Source: Parageobacillus thermantarcticus (GTDB lineage: Bacteria; Bacillota; Bacilli; Bacillales; Anoxybacillaceae). From it: a stretch of 64,000 nt of DNA. Below, piece after piece: positions 17,568 through 25,447 of this stretch. The position numbers and the translations under genes are program-made. The notes beneath the pieces were generated by a model, which saw only the letters and a list, made by a program, of their open reading frames with translations, searched no databases and was not told the DNA's origin. The stretch is from assembly GCF_900111865.1 (NCBI RefSeq), contig NZ_FOJS01000002.1, positions 1-64,000 of the forward strand, read 5' to 3'. Position 1 is the stretch's first letter; every line of letters begins with the position of its first letter.

Positions 17568-17881
17568 TTTTCCATATCCTCCTCATATTTGTTTTTATTT
17601 AGTTAATTTTATCATCTCATAAAATCGGCACCACTTGCAACAAACTGAATGTCATTACTTTCGCACCAACATAAAACATTTCTGGAAATTTACTATTACT
17701 CAATGCTCGATATAGTGAAATGGTGCCAACAAACACGATCTAGCTTGGGAGTTTGGAATATTTTTATCAGCATCTCCATTCTCCCGCCATTTGCAAAAAT
17801 AAACAATATGTACGCACCAAAAGCACCCGAACCTATCTTTCGCTTCTTTTCTTCTCTCTCACAGAAAAACGGATAATTTTC

Positions 17882-17911
17882 TTGTCATGACAAACGAAGT
17901 ATGAGTATAAT
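17882..17911 (+). promoter_or_regulatory. Promoter of the putative antitoxin RNA
   Basis: TTGTCA (17882-17887), an 18-base spacer and a perfect TATAAT (17906-17911) on the plus strand. Transcription would start near 17918 and run antisense to the 3' part of the toxin transcript. Confidence 0.6.
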
Positions 17912-17917
17912 AAAATT

Positions 17918-18055
17918 GATGGCATAAAATAAAACGGACATTGGCGGCAACCAATGTCCCATCGATACACAGCTTACTGCAAGAAGTGCAGTGGCCCGAA
18001 AATTTTGGGAGAGTAACCTACCCTAACTTGGGCCTAGCAGGGTGGGTTACTTTTT
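17918..18055 (+). ncRNA. Putative antisense antitoxin RNA of a type I toxin-antitoxin locus
   Basis: A strong promoter at 17882-17911 and a strong terminator at 18013-18055 (12-bp stem GTAACCTACCCT / AGGGTGGGTTAC, one G-T pair, then TTTTTATC) bound a plus-strand RNA of about 138 bases without a good reading frame. It overlaps the last codons and the whole 3' untranslated region of the minus-strand toxin gene, the arrangement of RatA-txpA and SR4-bsrG in Bacillus. Ends are estimated from sequence. Confidence 0.6.
17936..17959 (-). terminator. Terminator of the toxin mRNA
   Basis: GGACATTGG / CCAATGTCC, a perfect 9-bp stem with a six-base loop, then GTTTTATTTTAT on the minus strand. It sits about 90 bases beyond the toxin stop codon, giving a long 3' untranslated region for antisense pairing. 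Confidence 0.7.
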
Positions 18056-18136
18056 ATCTTTAGAAACAGCGATTACTGCTACAATCAAAGATGCAAAAGA
18101 AATCATTAATGTCAATGCATCTGTAACAGTAATCAT
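18047..18136 (-). CDS. Small hydrophobic holin-like toxin (type I toxin-antitoxin)
   Basis: 29 residues beginning MITVTDALTLMI, then a hydrophobic helix (ISFASLIVAVIAV) and a basic tail SKDKK. This is the pattern of the Bacillus/Firmicutes putative holin-like toxins, short membrane peptides that damage the cell membrane when expressed. AGGGGGTG lies seven bases before the ATG; the leader can fold CTCCC against GGGGG and hide that site. An extended -10 (TGATATAAT, minus strand 18209-18201) precedes it. The stop codon is inside the hairpin that terminates the antisense RNA. Confidence 0.75.
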   Translation of the reverse strand: MITVTDALTLMISFASLIVAVIAVSKDKK

Positions 18137-18200
18137 CAGCAGCACCCCCTCTCTTCAAGGGAGTAGCCACTGCCCACCCTGCATGCAGCTGTGCATGTTT

Positions 18201-18209
18201 ATTATATCA
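18201..18209 (-). promoter_or_regulatory. Extended -10 promoter of the toxin gene
   Basis: TGATATAAT on the minus strand (TG-n-TATAAT). A -35 box is poor (TTCGTG at 17 bases), normal for extended -10 promoters. Predicted start near 18194 gives a leader of about 58 bases. Just upstream is a perfect palindrome, ACGAATATATATTCGT (18225-18240). Confidence 0.5.
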
Positions 18210-18406
18210 TAAATTCCAGAAAACACGAATATATATTCGTATTTTTAATATAAGGCAGGCACTGCTTTCAATTGCAAAATTATTGTACCGTAGACCCCGA
18301 CCAACATGAAAAAATTTGCGAACTGGCCATATACTTATCTGCATCATTCAACGATTTGCCATAACTGCCTCAAAATGATAAGCAACAAGAAACTTTTCCT
18401 CTCCTC

Positions 18407-19204
18407 TTACAGCCGTTGAAACTCCGGCGTTTCCATCAGGCGCGCGAAAAATCGCTGTTTTGCTTCCCGATACGCTTCCATGCTTTTGCCTTCATATGCC
18501 TTTTTCAATTCGTCGTATTCCGCTCTGTACGTGTCATTTGCAAGCAGCACCTCGCGAAATTTCCAAAAAACGTCGAGCTCGGAACCAATGACGGTTAGTT
18601 GGACACCTAATGGCGGGTCGAGCGTATCATCTTGAAAAGCGCGGAAATAATCCGTCTGCACGCTTCCTTCGTTGATCTCATATAAAGTGGATAGCTTCTC
18701 AACAGCCGTGGTAAACAATTCTGCAGGAACCCGAACTTGAATGTCAAGGTCTCCTTTGGTAAGGCTGTTGGGAATCGTCGTGCTTCCGACATGCTGCACG
18801 TCCGCTTCCGGCAGCAAACGCAAAATTTTTTTCTTCTGTTTCAAAAATGTCTTTTCTGCTTGTTGGTAAAACGGCTCGTTTCCCGTCGTCGCAATCAAAT
18901 GAACGCAGGAAATATGCTGCAGCTGATCAAGCAAATCTTCCACAATTGCTTTTCCGATGCCGCATCCTTGAAAATCGCGGTGAACGACGACATCGTAAAT
19001 CGCCGCATTAAACACGCCATCGGAAAGCGCGCGGCCGAATCCGACGATGCGGCCGTCACAAAAGGCAAGTGTAATGATATTGCTTGCTTGAAATACCTGC
19101 TGGATGACTTCTTCCGTATGTTTTGTCCAGCCGATGGATTCGTACACATCTTTCATCTCCTGCCAATTTGCTCTGGATAAATCTCTATAGATGCGAAAGT
19201 TCAC
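18407..19204 (-). CDS. GNAT acetyltransferase fused to a GrpB/UPF0157 nucleotidyltransferase-like domain
   Basis: 265 residues, two domains. Residues 1-125 are a GNAT N-acetyltransferase: RIVGFGRALSDG (beta-4 region) and the acetyl-CoA loop HRDFQGCGIGKAIVEDLL (Q/R-x-x-G-x-G/A). The chain then leaves the GNAT fold near NEPFYQQAEKTF and enters a GrpB domain (about 130-265) with the nucleotidyltransferase-like VQHVGSTTIPNSLTKGDLDIQVRV (G-S-T then D-x-D). Substrates of both domains are unknown; the fusion suggests linked modification of a small molecule such as an antibiotic, but that is inference. Monocistronic. Confidence 0.75.
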   Translation of the reverse strand: MNFRIYRDLSRANWQEMKDVYESIGWTKHTEEVIQQVFQASNIITLAFCDGRIVGFGRALSDGVFNAAIYDVVVHRDFQGCGIGKAIVEDLLDQLQHISCVHLIATTGNEPFYQQAEKTFLKQKKKILRLLPEADVQHVGSTTIPNSLTKGDLDIQVRVPAELFTTAVEKLSTLYEINEGSVQTDYFRAFQDDTLDPPLGVQLTVIGSELDVFWKFREVLLANDTYRAEYDELKKAYEGKSMEAYREAKQRFFARLMETPEFQRL

Positions 19205-19501
19205 CGTGATCCCCCTCCATTTTTGAAATCATTTCTTTTTCAAGCACATTTGCAGCCGTCATTGCTTTTGTGCGGTACGTTTGTAATATCCGTTGCCAAA
19301 CAATAGATATTATTGAAAAAAATGGTTCCGTCATGAACAATGATAAAACTTCAAAATGCAGCGAACGATATTTTCTGCGCCATTTGCACCTATTCGTTTA
19401 TTCGATACGTATCCGGTTGTTTCCTGCCAAATAGTTGCATACACTACTTTCTCGCCGTATTATTTTATACAAACAAATACATAAAGAAAGGGTGCACACG
19501 G

Positions 19502-20119
19502 ATGGCAAAACAACTGCCGCCAGGCCAGTTTGAAACGGAAAAATGGCCGATTCTCCATGAGGGGGATGTCTATCAATTTGATGAATCAACATGGGAATTC
19601 CGCTTATTTGGGGATGTGAAAGAAGAAGTCTCTCTTTCCTATCAGCAAGTGATGGAGCTGCCAAAAACGATAGCGACGATCGATATGCATTGTGTGACGA
19701 CATGGTCGAAGTTTGATACAACGTTTGAAGGGATCGCTTTTCGCGAATTTTTGCGCTTTGTCGAACTGGAGCCGGATGTGAAGTACGTGAAAATTCACGG
19801 CTATTTAAACGGAGACCGCTTCGGCTATTCGGCGAACCTGCCGCTTGAAGCGCTCATGGGCGATGACGCGTTGTTTGTGTACCGCTGGAAAGATAAACAT
19901 CATGACTGGCAGGATATTTCCCCAAAACATGGCTACCCGCTCCGCTTTATTCCGCCTGCATCTTTTTATTTATGGAAAGGAGCAAAATGGGCGTCGGGCA
20001 TCCAGTTTATGAAAAAAGACGAGCCGGGATATTGGGAACAACGGGGCTATTCGATGACCGCCAATCCATTTAAAGAAGAACGGTTTGCCGATCAAGCCGG
20101 CACGTTGAAGTGGTGGTGA
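19502..20119 (+). CDS. Sulfite oxidase-fold molybdopterin-dependent oxidoreductase
   Basis: 205 residues. The molybdenum-ligand Cys lies in the typical context IDMHCVTTWSKFD (about residue 64), with LPLEAL and HGYPLRFIPPASFYLWKGAKW (cofactor pocket and the conserved Lys/Arg) further on. Single SUOX domain, no dimerisation domain, no signal peptide or twin-arginine motif, so a soluble cytoplasmic enzyme like Bacillus YuiH. Natural substrate not known. The start at 19502 follows AAAGGG by nine bases; the longer upstream frame lacks homology. A strong terminator follows. Confidence 0.8.
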   Translation: MAKQLPPGQFETEKWPILHEGDVYQFDESTWEFRLFGDVKEEVSLSYQQVMELPKTIATIDMHCVTTWSKFDTTFEGIAFREFLRFVELEPDVKYVKIHGYLNGDRFGYSANLPLEALMGDDALFVYRWKDKHHDWQDISPKHGYPLRFIPPASFYLWKGAKWASGIQFMKKDEPGYWEQRGYSMTANPFKEERFADQAGTLKWW

Positions 20120-20141
20120 CAGAACTTTCCGAACGAAAAAC

Positions 20142-20170
20142 GAGGACCACTTCACTCAGGAAGGGTCCTC
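20142..20170 (+). terminator. Terminator after the sulfite oxidase-fold gene
   Basis: GAGGACC / GGTCCTC stem with a 15-base loop, then TTATTATG. It also separates this gene from the convergent ribU gene. Confidence 0.7.
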
Positions 20171-20179
20171 TTATTATGA

Positions 20180-20761
20180 CTAAACATGATGGACTGCTGT
20201 TTGTTTTTGCAGCCACTGACTGAGCCGTACAAACAAAAGCATAAAGACAATGGCAATCATGGAGCCTTTTACCGCATTAAACGGCAAGATGGCAGAAATG
20301 ATGAGCGCTTTTGTTTCCGGAGCGCTCATTGCCGGAGCGCCTAAAAAAATCGTATATGCCGGCAGAAACACGTAGTAGTTCAATACGCTCATCACCAGCG
20401 CCATTACGGCAGTGCCAGCGGCCAATCCAAGCAGCATGCCTTTTTTCGATTTTGTTTTGTGGTACACATAATACGTCGGCAAAATAAACGTAATCCCGGC
20501 CATGAAGTTAGCGATATGCCCGATTGGAACGCCGGTAGGGCTGCCGACTATGAAATAATTTAGCACGTTTTTTAGCAATTCCACGAACACTCCCGCCAGC
20601 GGTCCGTACAGAAGCGCGGCGATCAATGCTGGAACGTCGCTGAAATCGACCAATAAAAAGTTTGGAAATGGCGGAAGCGGAAAGTTTAACAGCATCAGCA
20701 AATATGAGACGGAGCTATATACTCCAATCAAGACAAACGCGCGAACATTCAGCTTTTTCAT
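20180..20761 (-). CDS. ribU: Riboflavin ECF transporter S component
   Basis: 193 residues, six hydrophobic segments, the size and topology of ECF S components. Family features: LLMLLNFPLPPFPNFLLVDFSDVPALIAAL (the long first loop lining the riboflavin site) and YGPLAGVFVELLKN. It binds riboflavin outside and works with the shared EcfT-EcfA modules encoded elsewhere. The start at 20761 follows GGGGAGGAG by seven bases. The FMN riboswitch directly upstream makes the substrate assignment strong. Confidence 0.92.
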   Translation of the reverse strand: MKKLNVRAFVLIGVYSSVSYLLMLLNFPLPPFPNFLLVDFSDVPALIAALLYGPLAGVFVELLKNVLNYFIVGSPTGVPIGHIANFMAGITFILPTYYVYHKTKSKKGMLLGLAAGTAVMALVMSVLNYYVFLPAYTIFLGAPAMSAPETKALIISAILPFNAVKGSMIAIVFMLLFVRLSQWLQKQTAVHHV

Positions 20762-20833
20762 GTCTATTCTCCTCCCCTTCTCGTGATTCATCCTCACAAG
20801 AAGAAGGTTGCCGCTTGAGCATCAAATAAAAAA

Positions 20834-20856
20834 CCCTTAAGTTTCACACTTAAGGG
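20834..20856 (-). terminator. Riboswitch-controlled terminator upstream of ribU
   Basis: CCCTTAAG / CTTAAGGG stem with TTTTTTATTT after it on the minus strand, 73 bases before the ribU start and 58 bases after the FMN aptamer. This is the expression platform for premature termination when FMN is bound. Confidence 0.85.
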
Positions 20857-20913
20857 AGAAAAAGGCAAACTCAAACAGACGTTCGAACGCGCACCATTCG
20901 AACGCCGGCAAAC

Positions 20914-21048
20914 CTTCATCTTCTCCCATCCAGACTATACTGTCGGCTCCGGATTTGCACCGGATCGTGCCTATACGGCTCGCGGGCTGAGAAGCACATT
21001 CGCTTCATCACCGCCGGTCGGGAATTTCACCCTGCCCCGAAGATGAAT
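20914..21048 (-). promoter_or_regulatory. FMN riboswitch (RFN element)
   Basis: All conserved RFN blocks are present on the minus strand in order: ATCTTCGGGGCAGGGTGAAA, TTCCCGACCGGCGGTGAT, AGCCCGCGAGCC, GATCCGGTGCAAATCCGGAG, CCGACAGTATAGTCTGGAT and GGGAGAAGATGAA, which closes the P1 stem. A CGTTCGAA-type hairpin between aptamer and terminator may serve as anti-terminator. Confidence 0.97.
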
Positions 21049-21222
21049 CCACATTATTTTTTTAACATTGTACCATTTTCATGGACATTGCGTCTACCAT
21101 CTAGCTTACACAAACAGGAAACTCATCTTTGTCATACTGTATTTCCTATCGCCAACATCGCTTTTCATTTTTATGATAAAATAAAAGAGGAAAAAGATAG
21201 CAAATGTAAGGAGATGACGATC

Positions 21223-22455
21223 ATGAAGGAAGAAATTATTGAACGTTTCACAAAGTATGTTCAAGTCAATACCCAGTCTGATCCGAACAGCGATACTTGC
21301 CCTTCCACTCCCGGACAGCTCGATCTTGGCAAGATGTTGGTGGAAGAATTAAAAGCAATCGGCATGGAAGAAGTGACGATGGACGAAAACGGATATGTGA
21401 TGGCAACATTGCCGGCAAATACCGAGAAAGAGGTGCCGACGATCGGCTTTTTAGCACATATGGACACGGCGACCGAATTTACTGGCGCCAACGTAAAGCC
21501 GCAAATCGTCGAAAATTATGACGGCGGCGATATCATTTTAAACAAAGCGTTACATATTGTCCTTTCTCCAAAAGATTTCCCTGAACTTTCCAACTACAAA
21601 GGCCATACACTTATCACTACCGACGGCACGACATTGCTTGGCGCGGATAATAAAGCGGGAATCTCGGAAATTATGACGGCGATGTCCTACTTAATCCAGC
21701 ACCCGGAAATTAAACACGGCAAAGTGCGCGTCGCGTTTACGCCAGATGAAGAAATCGGCAGAGGCCCGCATAAGTTTGATGTCGCTAAATTTGGCGCTAA
21801 ATTTGCCTACACGGTCGACGGCGGCCCGCTCGGCGAATTGGAATACGAAAGCTTTAACGCCGCAGAAGCGAAAATCACGATCAAAGGGAAAAACGTCCAT
21901 CCGGGGACGGCCAAAGGCAAAATGATCAACTCGATGAAAATCGCAATGGAATTTCATCGCCAGCTTCCTGCCAACGAAGCTCCTGAGCATACGGAAGGAT
22001 ACGAAGGATTTTACCATTTGCTTTCCTTCCAAGGAAACGTCGAAGAAACAACGCTTTATTACATTATCCGCGACTTTGACCGCCAGCAATTCGAAGCGCG
22101 CAAAGCGAAAATGCAGGAAATCGCGGCAAACTTGCAAAAAACGTACGGAAAAGAGCGGATTGTGATCGAGATCAAAGACCAATATTATAACATGCGCGAA
22201 AAAATCGAGCCGGTCCGCGAAATCGTCGATATCGCCTATGAGGCGATGAAAAACTTAAATATTGAACCGAAAATTACGCCGATCCGCGGCGGCACCGACG
22301 GTTCGCAGCTATCTTACATGGGGCTGCCGACGCCAAACATTTTCACCGGCGGCGAAAATTTCCATGGCCGCTATGAATATATTTCCGTCGATAACATGAT
22401 CAAAGCGACGAACGTGATTATTGAAATTATCAAGCTGTTCGAGCAAAAAGCGTAA
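21223..22455 (+). CDS. pepT: Peptidase T (tripeptide aminopeptidase, M20B)
   Basis: 410 residues, identical in length to the Bacillus enzyme. It removes the N-terminal residue of tripeptides in the cytoplasm, using two zinc ions. Metal-site motifs: [12 protein letters not shown] (His/Asp), [20 protein letters not shown] (bridging Asp), [10 protein letters not shown] (Glu-Glu), YTVDGG and the C-terminal FTGGENFHG. The start at 21223 follows AAGGAG by nine bases; the frame is open further upstream without homology. Confidence 0.95.
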   Translation: MKEEIIERFTKYVQVNTQSDPNSDTCPSTPGQLDLGKMLVEELKAIGMEEVTMDENGYVMATLPANTEKEVPTIGFLAHMDTATEFTGANVKPQIVENYDGGDIILNKALHIVLSPKDFPELSNYKGHTLITTDGTTLLGADNKAGISEIMTAMSYLIQHPEIKHGKVRVAFTPDEEIGRGPHKFDVAKFGAKFAYTVDGGPLGELEYESFNAAEAKITIKGKNVHPGTAKGKMINSMKIAMEFHRQLPANEAPEHTEGYEGFYHLLSFQGNVEETTLYYIIRDFDRQQFEARKAKMQEIAANLQKTYGKERIVIEIKDQYYNMREKIEPVREIVDIAYEAMKNLNIEPKITPIRGGTDGSQLSYMGLPTPNIFTGGENFHGRYEYISVDNMIKATNVIIEIIKLFEQKA

Positions 22456-22462
22456 CAGAAAA

Positions 22463-22491
22463 GCTGGTTCCAACTTCGTTTTGGAACCAGC
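22463..22491. terminator. Bidirectional terminator between pepT and the 5'-nucleotidase gene
   Basis: Perfect 11-bp stem GCTGGTTCCAA / TTGGAACCAGC between two convergent genes, with TTCGTCTTT on the plus side and TTTTCTG on the minus side. Confidence 0.85.
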
Positions 22492-22498
22492 TTCGTCT

Positions 22499-24121
22499 TT
22501 ACCGCAACTTTTGTATGCGCCCTTCGATGCGAGCGGCAAACGGCTGCGGAAGCTGTTGAATATAAGCAGCGATGAGCGCATCCAAATCGACCGGTCCTGC
22601 CTCGCGGTTTTTTCCTTCTGTCAATACCGTAAAGTGATCCCCTCCATCAGCGAGAAAGCTGTTTACCGCAACGGTATATTCCGCATTTGGATCGAGTTTC
22701 GCACCATTTGGCAAATAAATATCAACAACTTTGTCCCCTATCGGTTTGCTTGCGTCCCAAGTATACGTGAGGCCGGAAATTTGCAGCATGCGCGTTTGAT
22801 TCGGCTGCCATTGTTGGTTCAACAGTTTGCGGATTTGTCCTCCCGTAAGCGTCATTTTTACTAATTGATTGCCAAATGGCTGCACGTTATACAGCTCTCC
22901 CCATGTCACTTCCCCTTGCTCAATATCAGCACGAATGCCGCCAGGATTCATAAAGGCGAAGTCGGTTTTCAGCGCCGACCGCTGCGCGTCCGCAATCAAA
23001 TTTCCTAATGCCGACTCACCGCTTGCATTTTGTTTGCTGGTAATCGTCGTTTGCGCTGTGCCGACGACTTGGTTAACAATCGGCGCGACCTTTTCTTCAT
23101 ACTTGCCGATTAGCTTCGCAATCTCCGCATCCGGCTTGATGCCGTCTTGATAAGTAGTCACGATTTCCGCTTTTTTCGCAACAATGTCTTTTGTTCGCGG
23201 GTCAATTTTTACATCCACATCGGAAAAAGCGGTCCCGTAAGAATATGATTGCACAAGCAACTTGCCGTCCACTTCCGCATTTAAATACGCATGATTATGG
23301 CCGGCAAAAATAACGTCTACTTCATCATCGACTTTTTTCGCAATGTCTACCACTTCTCCATTCGCATTGGAACCATCTTTATTGGAAACCCCCGGATTAT
23401 GGGCGAGGACGACGATCGCACGCACCCCGCGCCGTTTTAGCTGTTTTGCCGCTTCGTTAATCGCTTTCGCTTCATCTGTAAACGAAACCCCCGCCACACC
23501 GCTTGCATCTACAATGCTTGGCGTATCGGACAAGACGACTCCGATAAAGCCAATCGGCATCCCGTTTACTCTTTTGATGACATAAGGCGGAAGAAGCGGT
23601 TTGCCTGTCTTTTTGTCGACCACGTTCGCGCTCACATATGGAAAATCCGCGCCACGAAAATATCCGGTTGTTAGATGTATCCCGCCGTAAATGAGGCGAA
23701 GCATTTCGTCGACCCCTTCATCAAATTCATGGTTCCCGAGCGTTCCGACATCAAAGCCTAGTTTATTTAAAAATTCGATCGTTGGCTCATCTTGCAGCAG
23801 CGCCGATACGGGCGAGCTAGCCCCAACCGCATCCCCCGCGTGCACAAGAAGCGTATTTTTGTTTTCCGCTTCCCGCTGCTTCAAATAAGCGGCTAAATAA
23901 TCCGCGCGCCCGACCGCTTTTCCCCCGACGTTTCTTGTGACATCAAGCTGTCCGTGAAAATCGTTAATGCCTAGCAATTGCACATCAATATAGCGATGTG
24001 GATGCGCATCCGTTTTTACGCCGCCAGCTTTTCCATCCGCAAAAACGGTTCCGGAAGCGAGCGTAGCCGATAACATTAATGCAGGGAAACCCACTTTTAG
24101 CCATTTAGAGGAAAATCTCAT
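22499..24121 (-). CDS. Secreted 5'-nucleotidase / 2',3'-cyclic phosphodiesterase (UshA family)
   Basis: 540 residues. Residues 1-29 form a Sec signal peptide (KWLKVGFPALMLSATLASG, cleavage near VFA-DG). The metallophosphatase domain has INDFHGQLD, VHAGDAVGASS, LGNHEFDEG and FAGHNHAY, which bind the two metals; the C-terminal 5'-nucleotidase domain starts near residue 345 (QTTITSKQNASGESALGNLIADA) and has the substrate loop MNPGGIRADI. It releases nucleosides and phosphate from extracellular nucleotides. No LPXTG or lipobox, so probably free in the medium. A long untranslated region lies upstream. Confidence 0.92.
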   Translation of the reverse strand: MRFSSKWLKVGFPALMLSATLASGTVFADGKAGGVKTDAHPHRYIDVQLLGINDFHGQLDVTRNVGGKAVGRADYLAAYLKQREAENKNTLLVHAGDAVGASSPVSALLQDEPTIEFLNKLGFDVGTLGNHEFDEGVDEMLRLIYGGIHLTTGYFRGADFPYVSANVVDKKTGKPLLPPYVIKRVNGMPIGFIGVVLSDTPSIVDASGVAGVSFTDEAKAINEAAKQLKRRGVRAIVVLAHNPGVSNKDGSNANGEVVDIAKKVDDEVDVIFAGHNHAYLNAEVDGKLLVQSYSYGTAFSDVDVKIDPRTKDIVAKKAEIVTTYQDGIKPDAEIAKLIGKYEEKVAPIVNQVVGTAQTTITSKQNASGESALGNLIADAQRSALKTDFAFMNPGGIRADIEQGEVTWGELYNVQPFGNQLVKMTLTGGQIRKLLNQQWQPNQTRMLQISGLTYTWDASKPIGDKVVDIYLPNGAKLDPNAEYTVAVNSFLADGGDHFTVLTEGKNREAGPVDLDALIAAYIQQLPQPFAARIEGRIQKLR

Positions 24122-24454
24122 TTCATTATTGCCCCTTTCCTTGTTTTTCTACCTATCATGAAAAATAATAGCGACAAACTGCTTATTTTCTGCGAAAATA
24201 TTGTAAATTTTTTATAAATTTGTATAGCTTTTTTTCTAGTTTATACAACATTCATTCGTCCAAATCCTAACGTTGTATCAAATCCGGCTCCTAAGTCCAG
24301 TGGGGAAAAAAGCTTCGTGCGTTTACTTGTTACATAAATTCCCGCACTTCATCCATTCATTCAATGATAAGCGGTTGTAGCTTCCAATCATCGCTTGTTT
24401 TATCCTAACCATGCATAACAAAAAATCATGAATGCAAAAATACATTATATAAAA
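24122..24454. other. Non-coding region between 5'-nucleotidase and the truncated aldehyde dehydrogenase
   Basis: A+T-rich. It holds the promoter region of the minus-strand nucleotidase gene and, at its right end, the breakpoint of the aldehyde dehydrogenase remnant. I find no homology to the missing 5' half of that gene and no other recognisable element. Confidence 0.4.
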
Positions 24455-25310
24455 AGGAGTGTTAAACGTCATTCTCACCGATGTCGATGAAATCGGCGAC
24501 GATATGCTAACAAATCCGCATTCACAGCTTATTAGTTTTACTGGTTCGACCGCCGTCGGCAAACATATCGGCGCGATTGCGGGCGGAATGTTAAAACGCG
24601 TCGCACTCGAACTTGGCGGCAACAACCCGTTTATCGTTCTCGCTGATGCCAACGTCGACCGCGCTGTTGATGCGGCGATATTCGGCAAGTTTATCCACCA
24701 AGGGCAAATTTGTATGATTATTAACCGCATCATCGTCCATCAAAACCATTATGACGAGTTTGTCGAAAAATTCGTCGAACGGGCGAAAGCGCTTCCCTAT
24801 GGCGACCCGCGCGATCCAAAAACAGTCATCGGCCCATTGATTAACGAAAAACAAATCGAAAAAGCATTGGCGATCATGGAAGAAGCGAAAAAAGAAGGAG
24901 CGAAAATGGCGCTTGAAGGAAAGCGGATCGGCAACATTTTAACACCGACGGTATTCATCGATGTCGATAATCACAGCAAACTCGCGCAAACCGAATTGTT
25001 CTCTCCGATCGCGACCATCATTAAAGCCGCATCTGACGACGAGGCGATCGCGATGGCGAACGACACCGAATACGGTTTAAGTTCAGCGATTTTCACCGAA
25101 GATGTAAGCGAAGGCGAACAACTCGCCTTGCAAGTGGAAAGCGGCATGACACATATTAACGACCAGACGGTGAATGACAGCCCAACCGTTCCGTTTGGCG
25201 GCACGAAAGCGAGCGGAATCGGACGTTTTGGAAACCCGTGGGTTGTCGAAGAATTTACGATGACAAAATGGGTGTCGATTCAAAAAGAGTACCGCCGCTA
25301 TCCGTTTTAG
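24455..25310 (+). pseudogene. Aldehyde dehydrogenase, N-terminal ~200 residues missing
   Basis: The frame gives about 285 residues of an aldehyde dehydrogenase of the benzaldehyde/vanillin-type group, which normally has about 485. Retained: LISFTGSTAVGKHIG, LELGGNNPFIVL, and the nucleophile Cys in FIHQGQICM; the C-terminus is intact (VPFGGTKASGIGRFG). Missing: the first part of the NAD-binding domain and the catalytic Asn. An in-frame TAA lies directly upstream of the homology start (KGVLNVI). A GTG behind AAAAGGAG could still start translation, but the product would lack half its cofactor site. Best read as a 5'-deleted pseudogene. Confidence 0.8.
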
Positions 25311-25320
25311 CAAAAAAAGA

Positions 25321-25367
25321 AAAAGGCTGGCCGCAAAGCAGCAACGCTTTCCGATCAGCCCTTTTTG
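25321..25367. terminator. Terminator between the aldehyde dehydrogenase remnant and the MATE gene
   Basis: AAAAAGGCTG pairs with CAGCC-CTTTTT across a structured loop (AAAGC / GCTTT inside), followed by T-rich sequence in both directions. Confidence 0.65.
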
Positions 25368-25447
25368 CATTTTGTTTGCACGCCCGGCCGTTTTACAATG
25401 CGCAAGCAAAAAGGGGGCCATATCCGTTTCTCTCCAAGCAATCGTGT

